This document shows, in pieces, positions 49,240-59,125 of a stretch of 64,000 nt of DNA; within the stretch, counting starts at the first letter, position 1; every line of letters begins with the position of its first letter. This stretch comes from Cylindrospermum sp. NIES-4074 (lineage in GTDB: Bacteria > Cyanobacteriota > Cyanobacteriia > Cyanobacteriales > Nostocaceae). The position numbers and the translations under genes were made by a program. The notes beneath the pieces are model-generated. The model searched no databases, had not been told where the DNA came from, and was given only the letters and a program-made list of their open reading frames with translations. Where the stretch lies: NCBI GenBank assembly GCA_003994795.1, contig AP018272.1:1-64000 (forward strand). Reading direction: 5' to 3'.

Positions 49240-50346
49240 CTAGCGAAGTTTGAGAGACATCGCTGTAGCTCTGGTTAATCCCATGCCTTCATCACTTGCT
49301 AATCGTTGGAGATGGCGTTGCTCATCCAAAAGCTTGGAGCAAATTTCGTCCATTTTTTCCTGTAACTGAGAACGCCCTTGTGAATCCAGCTTTTTGGCAT
49401 CCACAGAAGCGTTTTCGAGAACATTTTCTAGATGAGCCATCATTTGTTCAAGGCTGCTACCTGCTTCAAAACTGGCGTTAGCCAAAAGCATTTGGACTTT
49501 TTTGAAATGACGTTCCATCTTCTTCTTGAAGTTGACTGGCTTGCGTCCAGGTTCCCAATTGCTCAAATCTTCGAGCAACTGGGCTGCTAGTTGTTCACCT
49601 CCCGCGATCGCAGATTCCCTCAGTGTTTGTTCTAAATTTCTGTCATACTGCTCGATAAACCGAGTTATTTCCTCTAAGCATTCAGCTTGTTTCTCTGACA
49701 GTTGTTCACTGATGGCGGGAATAATGACAGGACGACCAATTACTACTTGCAAGTAGTCCTCTAGTTCTTCTAAACAGGGAAAAGCTTTTACTAGGTTCTG
49801 TTTAACTTCTTGTTGCTGTTCTACAGATAACTGCCAAGCATTGAGTGAGAGAAATTTGTCAATACGTTCTTGATAGTCTGTGTACCCCTTCTCATACTCT
49901 TCTTTCAGTTGATTGCGTAAAATAGGTGCAATATTATCTCGAATTTCGATTAGTTGATTCCAGACCAACGGCGCTAAGTCTATAGGACAAATCCAATCTC
50001 CATTGTCATAATTCATCCATTCTTGGACTGAAGTAATTTCTTGTCTTAATTGGCTTGCTGCTTCGTCTAAAGCTTTAAAAACTTTGATGCCCTTTAAACC
50101 AACTTCTGAAGTTGTGACCTTCACTAAGTCAGATTCCTGTTCATCTTGAGAATATTTGAGAACATCTTTCCATTTGGGAGCATTACTCTTGGTTGTTTTC
50201 TTTAACTGAATCTTGAAACGAATGCGAGTTTTATTCAGCTTAGAGAGATTATATCTTTCAACAACAGCATCTTTTAGAAAGGTTTCGGTTGAATTTTTAA
50301 TCACTGTTTGTACCATATCTGCTAGGAATAAGAATGTTTTTCCCAT
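49240..50346 (-). CDS. Hypothetical coiled-coil protein upstream of the Ycf35 set
   Basis: A 368-residue, highly charged, largely helical protein with long heptad-like stretches (for example VEQQQEVKQNLVKAFPCLEELEDYL and LEQMMAHLENVLENASVDAKKLDSQGRSQLQEKMDEICSKL). No catalytic motif or membrane segment is seen. A second ATG ten codons downstream (MVQTVIKNS) is an equally plausible start. It is on the same strand and upstream of the Ycf35-to-Ycf46 genes, and may provide a substrate or adaptor for the ATPase, but this rests on position alone. No family recognised. Confidence 0.55.
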   Translation of the reverse strand: MGKTFLFLADMVQTVIKNSTETFLKDAVVERYNLSKLNKTRIRFKIQLKKTTKSNAPKWKDVLKYSQDEQESDLVKVTTSEVGLKGIKVFKALDEAASQLRQEITSVQEWMNYDNGDWICPIDLAPLVWNQLIEIRDNIAPILRNQLKEEYEKGYTDYQERIDKFLSLNAWQLSVEQQQEVKQNLVKAFPCLEELEDYLQVVIGRPVIIPAISEQLSEKQAECLEEITRFIEQYDRNLEQTLRESAIAGGEQLAAQLLEDLSNWEPGRKPVNFKKKMERHFKKVQMLLANASFEAGSSLEQMMAHLENVLENASVDAKKLDSQGRSQLQEKMDEICSKLLDEQRHLQRLASDEGMGLTRATAMSLKLR

Positions 50347-50811
50347 CAGTAAAATAAAGCGTAAGCTTTACCTAATAGCCATTAAATTGGGATATAGTTT
50401 TATCCAAATAAATTATTGCTATCCTAGACTAACTATGTTAACTTAATGTGTAATTTTAATTGAATCCTTAGATAATAATGAATTTGATATAATCAAAATA
50501 GGTTTTTATTAAATTTGTATTTTTAGATTAAAAATTATTATACAATAAAAATTTTTAGGTTCTTTTATTATTAAATCATCATAACCAGTCTGGGAAAGCC
50601 TAAATTATTTAAGCCCTTATTAAATCTATAATAACTCGATTTTCTATGACAAAATTTTAGGCTCAAAAGCTGCTGATATCAAATTATTAGCTGAAAAATT
50701 CTTCATTCAGAATTAAGACAGTAAGCTGTTGCGCTTTTAATTTGCACAACAAGGGCGGGCTGTCCGGCCCACCCCACAAGAGTTGCATTAAATGATGGTA
50801 TGCAAATTATA

Positions 50812-50990
50812 GAATTTTGGTTCTTCGGTACTTTTTATGGAGAACCCAGTTCAACATCATTGAAAGCCTTATTGTGTCGGCATTTCATTGAAAATATGGG
50901 CATAATAGTTTATAACCCTTGCCCCGTAAGGGTTTCGTGGTAATCAATCCTCAACCACCATAAAATCTACGCAAGAACCAGAATTTTCAG
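50812..50990. repeat. Worn element with GGTTCTTCGGTAC end in the 50347-51197 gap
   Basis: GGTTCTTCGGTAC at 50819-50831, preceded by AGAATTTT, is imperfectly mirrored by AAGAACCAGAATTTT at 50973-50987. The left end resembles the ends of the element at 21941-22129. The remaining 850-bp gap is AT-rich non-coding DNA; a GGGCGGGCTGTCCGGCCC scrap lies at about 50753-50770. I see no gene. Confidence 0.4.
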
Positions 50991-51197
50991 CTTATTTGTA
51001 TGTTTAGCAAGCAGTTATTAAAGCGCTCAGAAGTTTAATAGGCATAATTTATTTCAAATTTCATAATATAGCAATTATATTTGATTTGTAAAAATCACAA
51101 GGCACAGAACCCCAACTTAGCTAATAAATAAATCGGGGTTCTCATTGTTCACAAATGATTAATTGAAATTTTGTGTCAAGATTGCTATACAAAATTA

Positions 51198-52574
51198 TCA
51201 CCGGATAACTAATATCCGTTGTCTAGCTCGCGAACTAGCAACATAATACAAACGGTTAAACTCTCTAATCTTTGCCAGTACTACCTTACTGTCATCTCCT
51301 CGTTCTGGATTAAGTCGCTTACTCAAATCTCGACCATCGATACCCGCTTCTAAGAAAGTGCTGCCTTGGCTATTGTGAACAGTTAATGCAAAGCAGTTTC
51401 TAACATTGGCAAACTGTTCCAAATGTTTGTAATACTGCTTCCACAGAAAAGGATTGCGCTTGGCACTTTTAAGCAAGCGTTTAGTTTCTTGGTCAAATCG
51501 TTTTTGCTCATCTTCATGCAAGACGTAGATTTGACGCACAATTCCTTCATCTGTTTCTACCTTCAACCTCCAAGTATCATAGTTGTTGTAACGATCTCCA
51601 AAAACATCTAAAACAGTAAATTCTGTAGATGTCGAAAGGATTGCCGTTTTACCATCAGGAGCCATCACCGGATCTCTAGTGATTAATCTCTCTCCAGGGA
51701 TAAATCTATTGGCATCTTCACCATATAAATGTGTCCGAATCTGCTGATTGTAACAGTCAACTTGAGAATTCGTCCAGGACAAAATTCGGAAACAATCTGG
51801 ATTACGAGCAAATTCTTTAGATATTTTTTTGTAGGCATAACGCAGCAAAGTTTGACGTTTAACCATCAGCGCCCCGTTACTTTTATCAGGCAGATATTTG
51901 GCATAAGGCTCAAAAGGAAACTTGCTCTTGGTGACTGCATAGCGAGAGGCTGTGACAAACTCTAACAAAGGGCTACCAGTTCCCTGACGCACAACTTGAG
52001 TCAAGACTGCTTTATCTGGCACTTGAAAACTAGGGGATTTTCCTTCATTAACTGGATTTAACTGTGCAGGATCACCCATGAGAATAATTTTGATTTTTGT
52101 CCAGGTGGATGATTGGTTAGCAACATCTTCAATCCAGCGCCAGAGTTGTTTACCAATCATGGAACATTCATCAATAAAGACAACATCAAATAGATTGATG
52201 TAAGAAGGCCCAGTTTGGTCAAGCACTTTCTCTTTACCTCTAGTTACCATACCCAGTCCTAACAACTGGTGAATGGTGAAGAATTCTACACCCGTTACGC
52301 CATTTTCTACCGCCATGCGTTGCAGCACACCTACAGCTTTATTAGTGGGTGCAGTCAATACAACTCGCTTACCCATAGCGACAAGAACTTTAACCAGTTG
52401 GAAAACAATAGTTGACTTGCCGGTTCCGGCATAACCAACCAGCAGAAATAAAGCAGCCATCGCAGTTGGCTGTATAAATGTCCACATTGCATCTAAAGCT
52501 TTTTGTTGCTGCTGGGTGAGTTGAAATGGAAAAGAACCTGTTGCAGCGAAAGTAGGAAGTGTTTGGATCATCAT
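51198..52574 (-). CDS. SF1B helicase (Dda/RecD2-like)
   Basis: About 458 residues from the ATG at 52574; an extended frame starting at GTG 52649 is also open. Motifs: QLTQQQQKALDAM (Q motif), Walker A VGYAGTGKST, Ia VVLTAPTNKAV, Walker B FDVVFIDECSMIG, motif III KIILMGDPAQLNPV, motif IV region ILSWTNSQVDCYNQQIR, then NCFALTVHNSQGSTF and FNRLYYVASSRARQRILVI (motifs V and VI), as in RecD2 and phage T4 Dda. These enzymes move 5'-3' on single strands and help replication restart and recombination. It fits the plasmid's own replication toolkit. Alone on the minus strand, divergent from the histidine kinase. Confidence 0.87.
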   Translation of the reverse strand: MMIQTLPTFAATGSFPFQLTQQQQKALDAMWTFIQPTAMAALFLLVGYAGTGKSTIVFQLVKVLVAMGKRVVLTAPTNKAVGVLQRMAVENGVTGVEFFTIHQLLGLGMVTRGKEKVLDQTGPSYINLFDVVFIDECSMIGKQLWRWIEDVANQSSTWTKIKIILMGDPAQLNPVNEGKSPSFQVPDKAVLTQVVRQGTGSPLLEFVTASRYAVTKSKFPFEPYAKYLPDKSNGALMVKRQTLLRYAYKKISKEFARNPDCFRILSWTNSQVDCYNQQIRTHLYGEDANRFIPGERLITRDPVMAPDGKTAILSTSTEFTVLDVFGDRYNNYDTWRLKVETDEGIVRQIYVLHEDEQKRFDQETKRLLKSAKRNPFLWKQYYKHLEQFANVRNCFALTVHNSQGSTFLEAGIDGRDLSKRLNPERGDDSKVVLAKIREFNRLYYVASSRARQRILVIR

Positions 52575-52688
52575 CGCTTCGCTAATTCCATTAATCGATC
52601 CACTCAATGCAGCGATAGCTGTTGGTTTTGCTTCTCCGAAAAACAACACCCTTGGGAAAAACCTGTCCTTTCATTGGCGGTTCCTTCG

Positions 52689-52862
52689 CTTGAGGGCGGC
52701 TTTTAGAATCTCGTTTTCATCCAAGATAGGACTTACGCAAAAACTTTCCCAAACTCTTATTCCTCTGTGTCCTCTGCGGTATGCCTCCGGCTCCCGAAGA
52801 GATACGTTTCTTCATGATGAAAGCGTAAGTCCTGCAATATCTTGGGTTATGCCGCCCTCAAG
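52689..52862. repeat. 12-bp inverted repeat holding a nested MITE (52650-53150 gap)
   Basis: CTTGAGGGCGGC (52689-52700) is perfectly inverted at 52851-52862. The MITE at 52728-52833 sits between these arms, as if inserted in the loop of an older hairpin. The rest of the 501-bp gap holds a GCTTGCGTGGCGTAGC scrap near 53009 and no recognisable gene. Confidence 0.6.
52728..52833. repeat. MITE-like element, AGGACTTACGCAA family (copy 2)
   Basis: AGGACTTACGCAA (52728-52740) and GCGTAAGTCCT (52823-52833) bound it. Its sequence is close to the reverse complement of copy 3 at 60973-61063, sharing TTTCCCAAACTCTTATTCCT and CGTTTCTTCATGAT, except for a short GCCTCCGGCTCCCGAAGAG insert at 52783-52801, a Nostoc small repeat lodged inside. 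Confidence 0.75.
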
Positions 52863-53150
52863 TGTGCGAGTTTACGCATCTCACTAGTAGATTTTGGATA
52901 ACTTTAATGAAACCCCTTCTGTGTTTTGATACCAATAGGGGTGGAAGAGAATGATTCACGTTGGGATTTGAGGATTGAGGAAACGTTATGTAGGCGATTG
53001 TGAACGCTTGCGTGGCGTAGCTATAGCTAATCGCCTAGATAATTTCGTTACTTATTCAGAAAACAACCCAACAGTACGTGTAGTAGAAATACTTGAGACA
53101 ATCTGCAAATTTGACAAATCTGAAATTTCCTGTGTGTCCAGACAATCTCT

Positions 53151-55874
53151 ATGTTATTCAACAAACAAAAATACCTACCCTACGGGATTGCATTTTTCAG
53201 TGTGGGAGTAACCCTGCTACTAAAGCTGGGACTAGAGCATCTAACTGGAATTGCAAGTTATTTCAGTTTGTGGCTGATTGCTATCTCTATCAGCACTTGG
53301 TACGGTAACATAGTTTCAGGACTAATATCAGTATTCTTGGCTGCTTTAGCCAGTCGTTACTTTTTTACAGAGCCATCTTCTACTTTCAATAACCAAGAAT
53401 TTGTATTATTTGTTATCGAGTGTCTCCTAATAAGTGCGCTGACTGCTAACTTCCAATCAACAAAAAGACAGTCAGAGATTGATAAAACAGCAGCCCAAAT
53501 TAATCTAGAAGGTTTATTACAGAATCAGCGATTGCTTCGTCAGAGTGAAGAACTATACCAAACATTGACTAAGAATTTACCGAATGGAGTGGTTTTTCTC
53601 TTCGACCAAAATATGCGCTTTACCTTTGCTGAAGGCACAGAACAGCAAATCTTTGGTTTAGCAAAAGAAGAGTTTCAGGGTAAAACACTAGATGAAACTG
53701 TTCCCTCTGAGACTTACGAGCTGATAGAACCAGCTTACCGTAGTGCCTTACTTGGATTCCCAGTGTGTATTGAAATCCCTTACAGCAATCAGGTTTATCT
53801 AGTACAAACTTTCCCAATCAAAGATGAAAATAGCAAAATTCTGACGGGTTTGGCAGTCTTCCAAAACATCACCAACCGCAAACAAGCAGAAGCCAAAATT
53901 ATTCAGCTTAACCTTGCTCTCAATCGACGAGTTAGAGAACTACAAACTTTATTAGAGGTAATTCCAATTGGTATTGGTATTGCAGAAGATCCAGAATGCC
54001 GAACTATTCGAGTTAATCCGGCTCTTGCCAAACTGCTTGGCATACCTGTTGACGCAAATGCCTCTCTCAGCGCTCCTGATGATGAACGTCCGACTAACTT
54101 TAAAGTTTACCAGTCAGGCAGAGAACTAGCTCCGCAAGAACAGGCTATGCAATATGCTAGCACTCATGGGGTGGAAATATTGGATTCGGAAATTGAGGTG
54201 GTTCGTGATGATGGTGTCATAATTAACCTATTGCAATATGCTGCCCCTTTATTTGATGAAAATGGAAAAGTGCGGGGGTGTGTAAGTGTCTTTCTAGACA
54301 TTACCCAACGCAATCAGGCAGAAAGAAAATTGCAAGCTGCTAGAGATCAGTTGCAGACTGTATTGGAGGCTGTACCTGGAATTGTATCTTGGGTAAGTTC
54401 TGATTTGCGCTATCTGGGTGTCAACAAGCACTTAGCTGATGGTTTTAATTTGCCTCCAGAAGCTTTTGTCGGTCAGGATATTGGTTTCTTAGTTAGTGGT
54501 AATGGGTTTCGTGAGTTTGTGCAAGGGTTCTTTGCTGGAGATGAGTCTGAAGCACTATATGAGTTTACATCCATAGGAACAAAGCGTAGCTATTTAATCG
54601 TGGCTCAAAAATATGACCAGAACAGAGCCGCATTTTTAATCGGCATTGATATCACCGAACAAAAGCGTGTAGAGGAGGAATTGAGACAAAAGACTGAGGA
54701 ACTGGCAAATATAAATCGAGTAAAGGATGAATTTGTCGCTGTCTTGTCTCATGAGTTACGCACTCCGATGCATAATCTTCATGGCTGGGCGCAACTATTG
54801 CTAACTGAACCTGAGATGGATGAAGCACTGAAAATTGAGGGACTGCAAACGATTGAACGAAATGCTTGTCTGCAAGTTCGCTTAATTGACGATTTGCTGG
54901 ATTTGGCTAGGATGCAAAAGGGCGAGATGAATTTGGAGATGGGACTTGTTGACCTAGCAAGTGTAATTCGGGCAGCAACAGATACTATTCGATTGTCGGC
55001 CGAAATAAAGGGCATTCACATTCAGTTAAATATTGATGCTGCTGTACCCAAAGTTTCAGGTGATGCTATCCGCTTACAGCAAGTAATTTGGAATTTGCTT
55101 TCAAATGCAATCAAGTTTAGTCCCAAGAATGAACGTGTAGAGGTCAGCTTGGAGGAAGTTGAGGCTCAGGCTCAGATTACTGTTACTGACAGGGGGAGGG
55201 GCATAGAGCCAGAATTTTTACCCTATGTTTTTGACCGATTTAGTCAGTGTGACGCTTCCACTACTCGTTCTGCTGGTGGATTAGGTTTAGGATTGGCGAT
55301 CGCTCTCACAATTGTAGAACTCCACAATGGCAATATCACAGCAACCAGTGCAGGAGAGGGAAAAGGAGCGACATTCACGGTAACGCTACCTATAGCCACA
55401 ATGAATGCGGAATTAGGCAAGGATGAACTATTCCCAGCAGAAGTGGTTGATGGCAATCAAAAAATTGCCCAATTGCAGAACATATGCATTCTCGTTGTGG
55501 ATGACGATGCAGATGCCCGTCGTTTAATCCAAACTGTTCTCCAGAGCGCTGGGGCGGATGTATTATTAGCAGCATCGGTTCAAGAAGCACTAGCACTTCT
55601 GGAACCAAGTATTTGTGTAGCGAGCCAGAGGACATCGCCTAATCTACTGATTACCGACATCAGTATGCCAGATGAGGATGGCTTTACCTTGATTCGTCAA
55701 GTTCGCTCTCGCAGCATAGACCAAGGGGGACAAATTCCGGCTATTGCTCTCACTGCTTTTGCTGGCTCTGAAAATGAGCAACGGATTTTAGCAGCAGGGT
55801 TTCAACTTTTTATTGCCAAGCCAATTGAGCCAATGGAATTCGTGGCTAATATAATTGAGGTATTGAAAATCTAA
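53151..55874 (+). CDS. Hybrid sensor histidine kinase with DUF4118, PAS domains and receiver
   Basis: A 907-residue membrane sensor. The N-terminus (8-105) is a DUF4118-type set of about three to four membrane segments. PAS-like domains follow near 125-245, 265-395 and 400-505, linked by coiled coils ending in ITNRKQAE, ITQRNQAER and ITEQKRVEEELR. The kinase core has phosphoacceptor His534 in AVLSHELRTPMHN, N box QVIWNLLSNAIKF, G1 TVTDRGRGIEP, and G2 GGLGLGLAI. A C-terminal receiver domain has the acidic pair ILVVDDDADARR, phosphoacceptor Asp836 (LLITDISMPDEDG) and the Lys in FIAKPIEP. No partner gene lies beside it. It would sense a signal at the membrane and pass phosphate internally. The start ATG at 53151 lacks a strong ribosome-binding site. 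Confidence 0.92.
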   Translation: MLFNKQKYLPYGIAFFSVGVTLLLKLGLEHLTGIASYFSLWLIAISISTWYGNIVSGLISVFLAALASRYFFTEPSSTFNNQEFVLFVIECLLISALTANFQSTKRQSEIDKTAAQINLEGLLQNQRLLRQSEELYQTLTKNLPNGVVFLFDQNMRFTFAEGTEQQIFGLAKEEFQGKTLDETVPSETYELIEPAYRSALLGFPVCIEIPYSNQVYLVQTFPIKDENSKILTGLAVFQNITNRKQAEAKIIQLNLALNRRVRELQTLLEVIPIGIGIAEDPECRTIRVNPALAKLLGIPVDANASLSAPDDERPTNFKVYQSGRELAPQEQAMQYASTHGVEILDSEIEVVRDDGVIINLLQYAAPLFDENGKVRGCVSVFLDITQRNQAERKLQAARDQLQTVLEAVPGIVSWVSSDLRYLGVNKHLADGFNLPPEAFVGQDIGFLVSGNGFREFVQGFFAGDESEALYEFTSIGTKRSYLIVAQKYDQNRAAFLIGIDITEQKRVEEELRQKTEELANINRVKDEFVAVLSHELRTPMHNLHGWAQLLLTEPEMDEALKIEGLQTIERNACLQVRLIDDLLDLARMQKGEMNLEMGLVDLASVIRAATDTIRLSAEIKGIHIQLNIDAAVPKVSGDAIRLQQVIWNLLSNAIKFSPKNERVEVSLEEVEAQAQITVTDRGRGIEPEFLPYVFDRFSQCDASTTRSAGGLGLGLAIALTIVELHNGNITATSAGEGKGATFTVTLPIATMNAELGKDELFPAEVVDGNQKIAQLQNICILVVDDDADARRLIQTVLQSAGADVLLAASVQEALALLEPSICVASQRTSPNLLITDISMPDEDGFTLIRQVRSRSIDQGGQIPAIALTAFAGSENEQRILAAGFQLFIAKPIEPMEFVANIIEVLKI

Positions 55875-55906
55875 CTAATACTATGGGTATTTACATAAGC
55901 ATAATC

Positions 55907-57082
55907 TTACTCGCCAACAATATTATTAGTCATTATCTGGTCAATTTCTTGTAGCTTTCCTTCCAGAGCTTGGCGAATTTCTTCAAGTTGATTGTGCTTA
56001 ATTCCTTCAAAATTGAGCGATTGTATGGTTTTAACTGTTTTATTCATCTTTTTTTCCTGGTCAGTTGAACTGTCAGAAGATTTATACTGCTTTAAAATCT
56101 CTTTGACCAGTACTTTTGTTCGGCTCAATGAAAGTTTCTCTTGAATAACTCTTTGAGTTAGCTGGACTCTAATTTCTAGAGATTGAGCTTCATCAATATT
56201 TAATTGTTCAGCAGACAACTTATTTAATTCTCTGGCCTTACTACCTTCGAGTCCCTCGTCCCGAATAGCATTTTTGAGATCCTGTGAAAGTTTGAGTAGA
56301 GGAAAAATATTAGTATCAATAGAAGTGGGGTTAAGCTGCAATTCTAGGATTACCTCAAAGATATTCTGTTCTTCAGGACTTTTAAACCCTACTGTCTCTA
56401 TCCATTCCTGTTGCGCTTCCTTGGAGGCTAATCGAATATCCGCAAGTTCCAAATTTTTGCGGTTACGCTCTAATCGACTCATAGCCGCATTGAGGAGCCG
56501 GGGTATCGCATCTTTTTGATCCTCTAAGTCTGGGTAGTCATAGATGATTTGTTGGATTAAAGACTCTGCTAAGTCGAGGGCATTCAGATCCTCCCGATGT
56601 AGAGTAGTTGAGAGGGCTTGTCTGTGAAGGTTTCTGTCATCTACCTCAATACCAGCAGCTATAAACACGGCTTTTAGCGTCTTCCACCCCAAGAGATGTG
56701 CTGCTCGCCACCGCCTTTCCCCATCAAACAGCAAGTATCTACCATTAGATAAAGGAATTAAAATAATTGGTGTATGCTGCCCTTGAGTTTTCAGAAGTTC
56801 TGCCATTCCCTGAATACTGGCTTTGGTAAAAGTCTGTCGAGGTTGACGAGGATTACGGTCAATCAGGTTAATGGCAACTTCTTCAACTCCTTGCTTGTTA
56901 GCTAGTTCTGCAACTAACTCCTGAATGCGTAGTTCCAGAGCAATTTTTTCCTCGCTCCCGATTTCTACTGCTCGAAGGTGAGTAATTTCCGATTCTAGTT
57001 CCTCAACTCGCTGAGTTAAATGGTGAATCTTTTGTGACTGTCCTGCGGTTGCAAACGCATTAGAAATATCTGGTTTTGGCAT
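55907..57082 (-). CDS. parB: ParB-family partition protein
   Basis: A 391-residue protein with a coiled-coil N-terminal extension (about 15-65), then a ParB N-terminal domain: VEEVAINLIDRNPRQPRQTF, IQGMAELLKTQGQHTPIILIPLSNGRYLLFDGERRWRAAHLLGW with the GERRWRA CTP-binding box, and LHREDLNALDLAESLIQQ. The C-terminal half is helical, suited to dimerisation. ParB binds centromere-like sites and loads as a clamp, and ParA moves it. It overlaps parA by 1 bp (57082) and follows it on the minus strand. Confidence 0.88.
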   Translation of the reverse strand: MPKPDISNAFATAGQSQKIHHLTQRVEELESEITHLRAVEIGSEEKIALELRIQELVAELANKQGVEEVAINLIDRNPRQPRQTFTKASIQGMAELLKTQGQHTPIILIPLSNGRYLLFDGERRWRAAHLLGWKTLKAVFIAAGIEVDDRNLHRQALSTTLHREDLNALDLAESLIQQIIYDYPDLEDQKDAIPRLLNAAMSRLERNRKNLELADIRLASKEAQQEWIETVGFKSPEEQNIFEVILELQLNPTSIDTNIFPLLKLSQDLKNAIRDEGLEGSKARELNKLSAEQLNIDEAQSLEIRVQLTQRVIQEKLSLSRTKVLVKEILKQYKSSDSSTDQEKKMNKTVKTIQSLNFEGIKHNQLEEIRQALEGKLQEIDQIMTNNIVGE

Positions 57083-57909
57083 TAGTCTTGATTCATTAAC
57101 TCAATAATTTTGGCAACAATGGGATTGAAGTCTTTTATGGCTTCGCAAGTGGGTGCAAACAGATGAATGGGAAGCCCTACTCCACTAGCATTAATAAATT
57201 GGTTTGATTCACGGATTGGAGGGAAGCACGAAATACCAATCTCTTGCAATTGATTGGGCATTTCTGCTCCTATATTCCGGTGAGCGGCTATTTTCTTCAC
57301 GTTTACCTGTGATGGTACAAATCCTAAAATTTCTGGTTCTGGTCGTAGTCGCAATTCGTTAATCTTGTCATAAAACCAATTAATTAAACTCGCTGCTCCA
57401 TATAGAGCCTTGTATTCCAGCTGCATTACTACTAAAATATGGGTTGCTGCTGCTAAAGCTAGCATACCCATTGGTTCCAGCCCACCTGGGTTATCCAGAA
57501 TAATAATGTCAGATTCAATGGGATAGTCTTCTAAACGGTCTTGAAGCAAATAATATTTTCTAGAGTGTGAGTAAACTTTCTGAATACTTTCTTCTAGGGG
57601 AGCACCACCTAAAATGACGTTGACGTTCTTGACCTTGTTATCCCAAATAGGGAACAGGGGATAATCTCCTTTAAAGTCATCTCTCAGAACAGCTGCTAGG
57701 GTTTGTTCAGGAGGAGGATCTTGATTTTTTGAAAAGGCTCCAGTGAAGATTTTGAGTGAACCTAGTGGATCTAGTTCAATGACCGTAACTGAATAACCTT
57801 TGGCACCCAGCATATATGCTAGATGAGTTACTAAAGTCGTTTTCCCCGTTCCACCAGCATTGGACTTAATATCTAGTCGAATTTTTCTTTTGACTGCTTT
57901 CTTTTTCAT
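57082..57909 (-). CDS. parA: ParA-family partition ATPase
   Basis: A 275-residue ATPase. The deviant Walker A is KSNAGGTGKTT at 15-25, with signature Lys15 and Lys23, followed by THLAYMLGAKGYSVTVIELDPLGSLKIF (Asp47) and SDIIILDNPGGLEPMGMLALAAATHILVVMQLE. The C-terminal part NKFIGFVPSQVN-like region reads ILGFVPSQVNVKKIAAH. The common K-G-G-x-x-K-T start is replaced by K-S-N-A-G-G-T-G-K-T, seen in some cyanobacterial plasmid ParAs. Its N-terminus (RKIRLDIKSNAGG) has no HTH, so it is type Ib-like and autoregulation would need another protein. An 18-bp palindrome lies 24 bp upstream. Confidence 0.9.
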   Translation of the reverse strand: MKKKAVKRKIRLDIKSNAGGTGKTTLVTHLAYMLGAKGYSVTVIELDPLGSLKIFTGAFSKNQDPPPEQTLAAVLRDDFKGDYPLFPIWDNKVKNVNVILGGAPLEESIQKVYSHSRKYYLLQDRLEDYPIESDIIILDNPGGLEPMGMLALAAATHILVVMQLEYKALYGAASLINWFYDKINELRLRPEPEILGFVPSQVNVKKIAAHRNIGAEMPNQLQEIGISCFPPIRESNQFINASGVGLPIHLFAPTCEAIKDFNPIVAKIIELMNQD

Positions 57910-57932
57910 AAATAAGAGAATTGGGAAATTCG

Positions 57933-57950
57933 TGGAGTAACGTTACTCCA
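57933..57950. promoter_or_regulatory. Perfect 18-bp palindrome upstream of parA
   Basis: TGGAGTAACGTTACTCCA is self-complementary over all 18 bp and ends 24 bp before the parA ATG. It is the kind of site used as a parAB operator or as a parS-like ParB site. Partial matches (GGAGTAACGTT at 10015-10025, and a half site at 58797) exist, but no second full copy was seen. Confidence 0.6.
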
Positions 57951-58204
57951 TTGTAAATTATGGAAGCTTTCGCTACGCTTTTTAAAGTTGATTGTCAACT
58001 ATAGGACTCCTATTTGATTTTTGATAGCTTGCGTGGCGTAGCCATACAAAACCCCGTACACATATGCCCAGCATCTTTCCTTTCTTTCTTGTTAAGAGTT
58101 AAGAGCTAAGAGTTCCCTACCTCTACAAGTAAGTTCATGAATCAAACCAGATTCCTATATTTGAGAGTTGTTGACTTCGGTTTTATTTTCCCCAGTATAT
58201 AACT

Positions 58205-58948
58205 CTAGCGTTGCTGTACCAGTTTGAGTAGCCGTTCATCCAGTGCCATTCTTCCTAATTCAGAAATAACCTCAACTGGAACACCAACAGATATAGCTGC
58301 TTCTGGGATTGTCACTCTGCTATTTCGCAACAGGGCTAAAACCTGCCGTACTTTAGAGACAACTGGATCATTTTTGTTAGTGTAACCTCGATTAATCGCA
58401 ATTCCCAGTCCGGTTTCAATATCATCTACTGTAGCTCGGCGATTTTTATCTATTAATAGTGTTTGCTGTCCAGCAATCGCATTGGCAATCTGAATACCAA
58501 CATACCCAGTATTCCGACGCTGGGGAATGATATCGAAGTTGTAGAGTCGCTTTTGTCCCGCTTGGTCTACAGTTTGGATAAGTAAGTTAGTAATAGCAGT
58601 GGTGGTAGCCCCTGGAAATTTCAGCGGTTGGATTGCTCTCAGGAAGATGGTTGTAGCGCGTCCGCTTTTTAAATCTGTATCTGTGGTGTAGACCAGTCGT
58701 GAAGGGTCTGCTACCAAAATGTAAGCGATTGCCTCCGGCACGTCTCCGACGAACGCTTCGTCGGTTTGACTGAAGCTAATAGGGGTAGCACGTCCTGGAG
58801 TAACTTGAACCTGAATCCTATTGCTTGCAGCTGTATCCCGTTCAATCAAGCGATACGCAGGGGTTTGTGCCTGAACTGGTACAACAGGTATAGTTACCCC
58901 AAACAGTGTTGTGGTGCTAGCAATAACAAGAGTGGCAAATTGTTTCAT
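58205..58948 (-). CDS. Periplasmic transfer protein, TraK/VirB9-like
   Basis: A 247-residue exported protein with a signal peptide at 1-27 (ending VPVQAQ). The folded part resembles the TraK/VirB9 beta-rich domain: RIQVQVTPGRATPISFSQTDE, YILVADPSRLVYTTDTDLKSG, TIFLRAIQPLKFPGATTTAITNLLIQTVDQAGQKRLYNFDI. Such proteins build the outer-membrane core of type IV secretion channels with VirB10. The C-terminal half (about 160-247) is helical and cyanobacterial. A small palindrome, CCGACGAAcgcTTCGTCGG, lies inside the coding region at 58746-58764 and is translated in frame. It is the last gene of the minus-strand transfer set, next to the VirB10-like gene. Confidence 0.62.
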   Translation of the reverse strand: MKQFATLVIASTTTLFGVTIPVVPVQAQTPAYRLIERDTAASNRIQVQVTPGRATPISFSQTDEAFVGDVPEAIAYILVADPSRLVYTTDTDLKSGRATTIFLRAIQPLKFPGATTTAITNLLIQTVDQAGQKRLYNFDIIPQRRNTGYVGIQIANAIAGQQTLLIDKNRRATVDDIETGLGIAINRGYTNKNDPVVSKVRQVLALLRNSRVTIPEAAISVGVPVEVISELGRMALDERLLKLVQQR

Positions 58949-59125
58949 ACCAATGAAAGGATTTTGGACTAGAAGTTTTGACTTACAGGCTGTTCCAGTA
59001 ATCTCAAACCATAAGTTGTAGAACGTTTAGTTTGTATCTGTTCAAAAGCTAGGATGCAGTTTATGACTCGATTCCAATTTGTTTGAATTTTGAATTTAAA
59101 TTTATGACTCGATTCCAAATATGTA

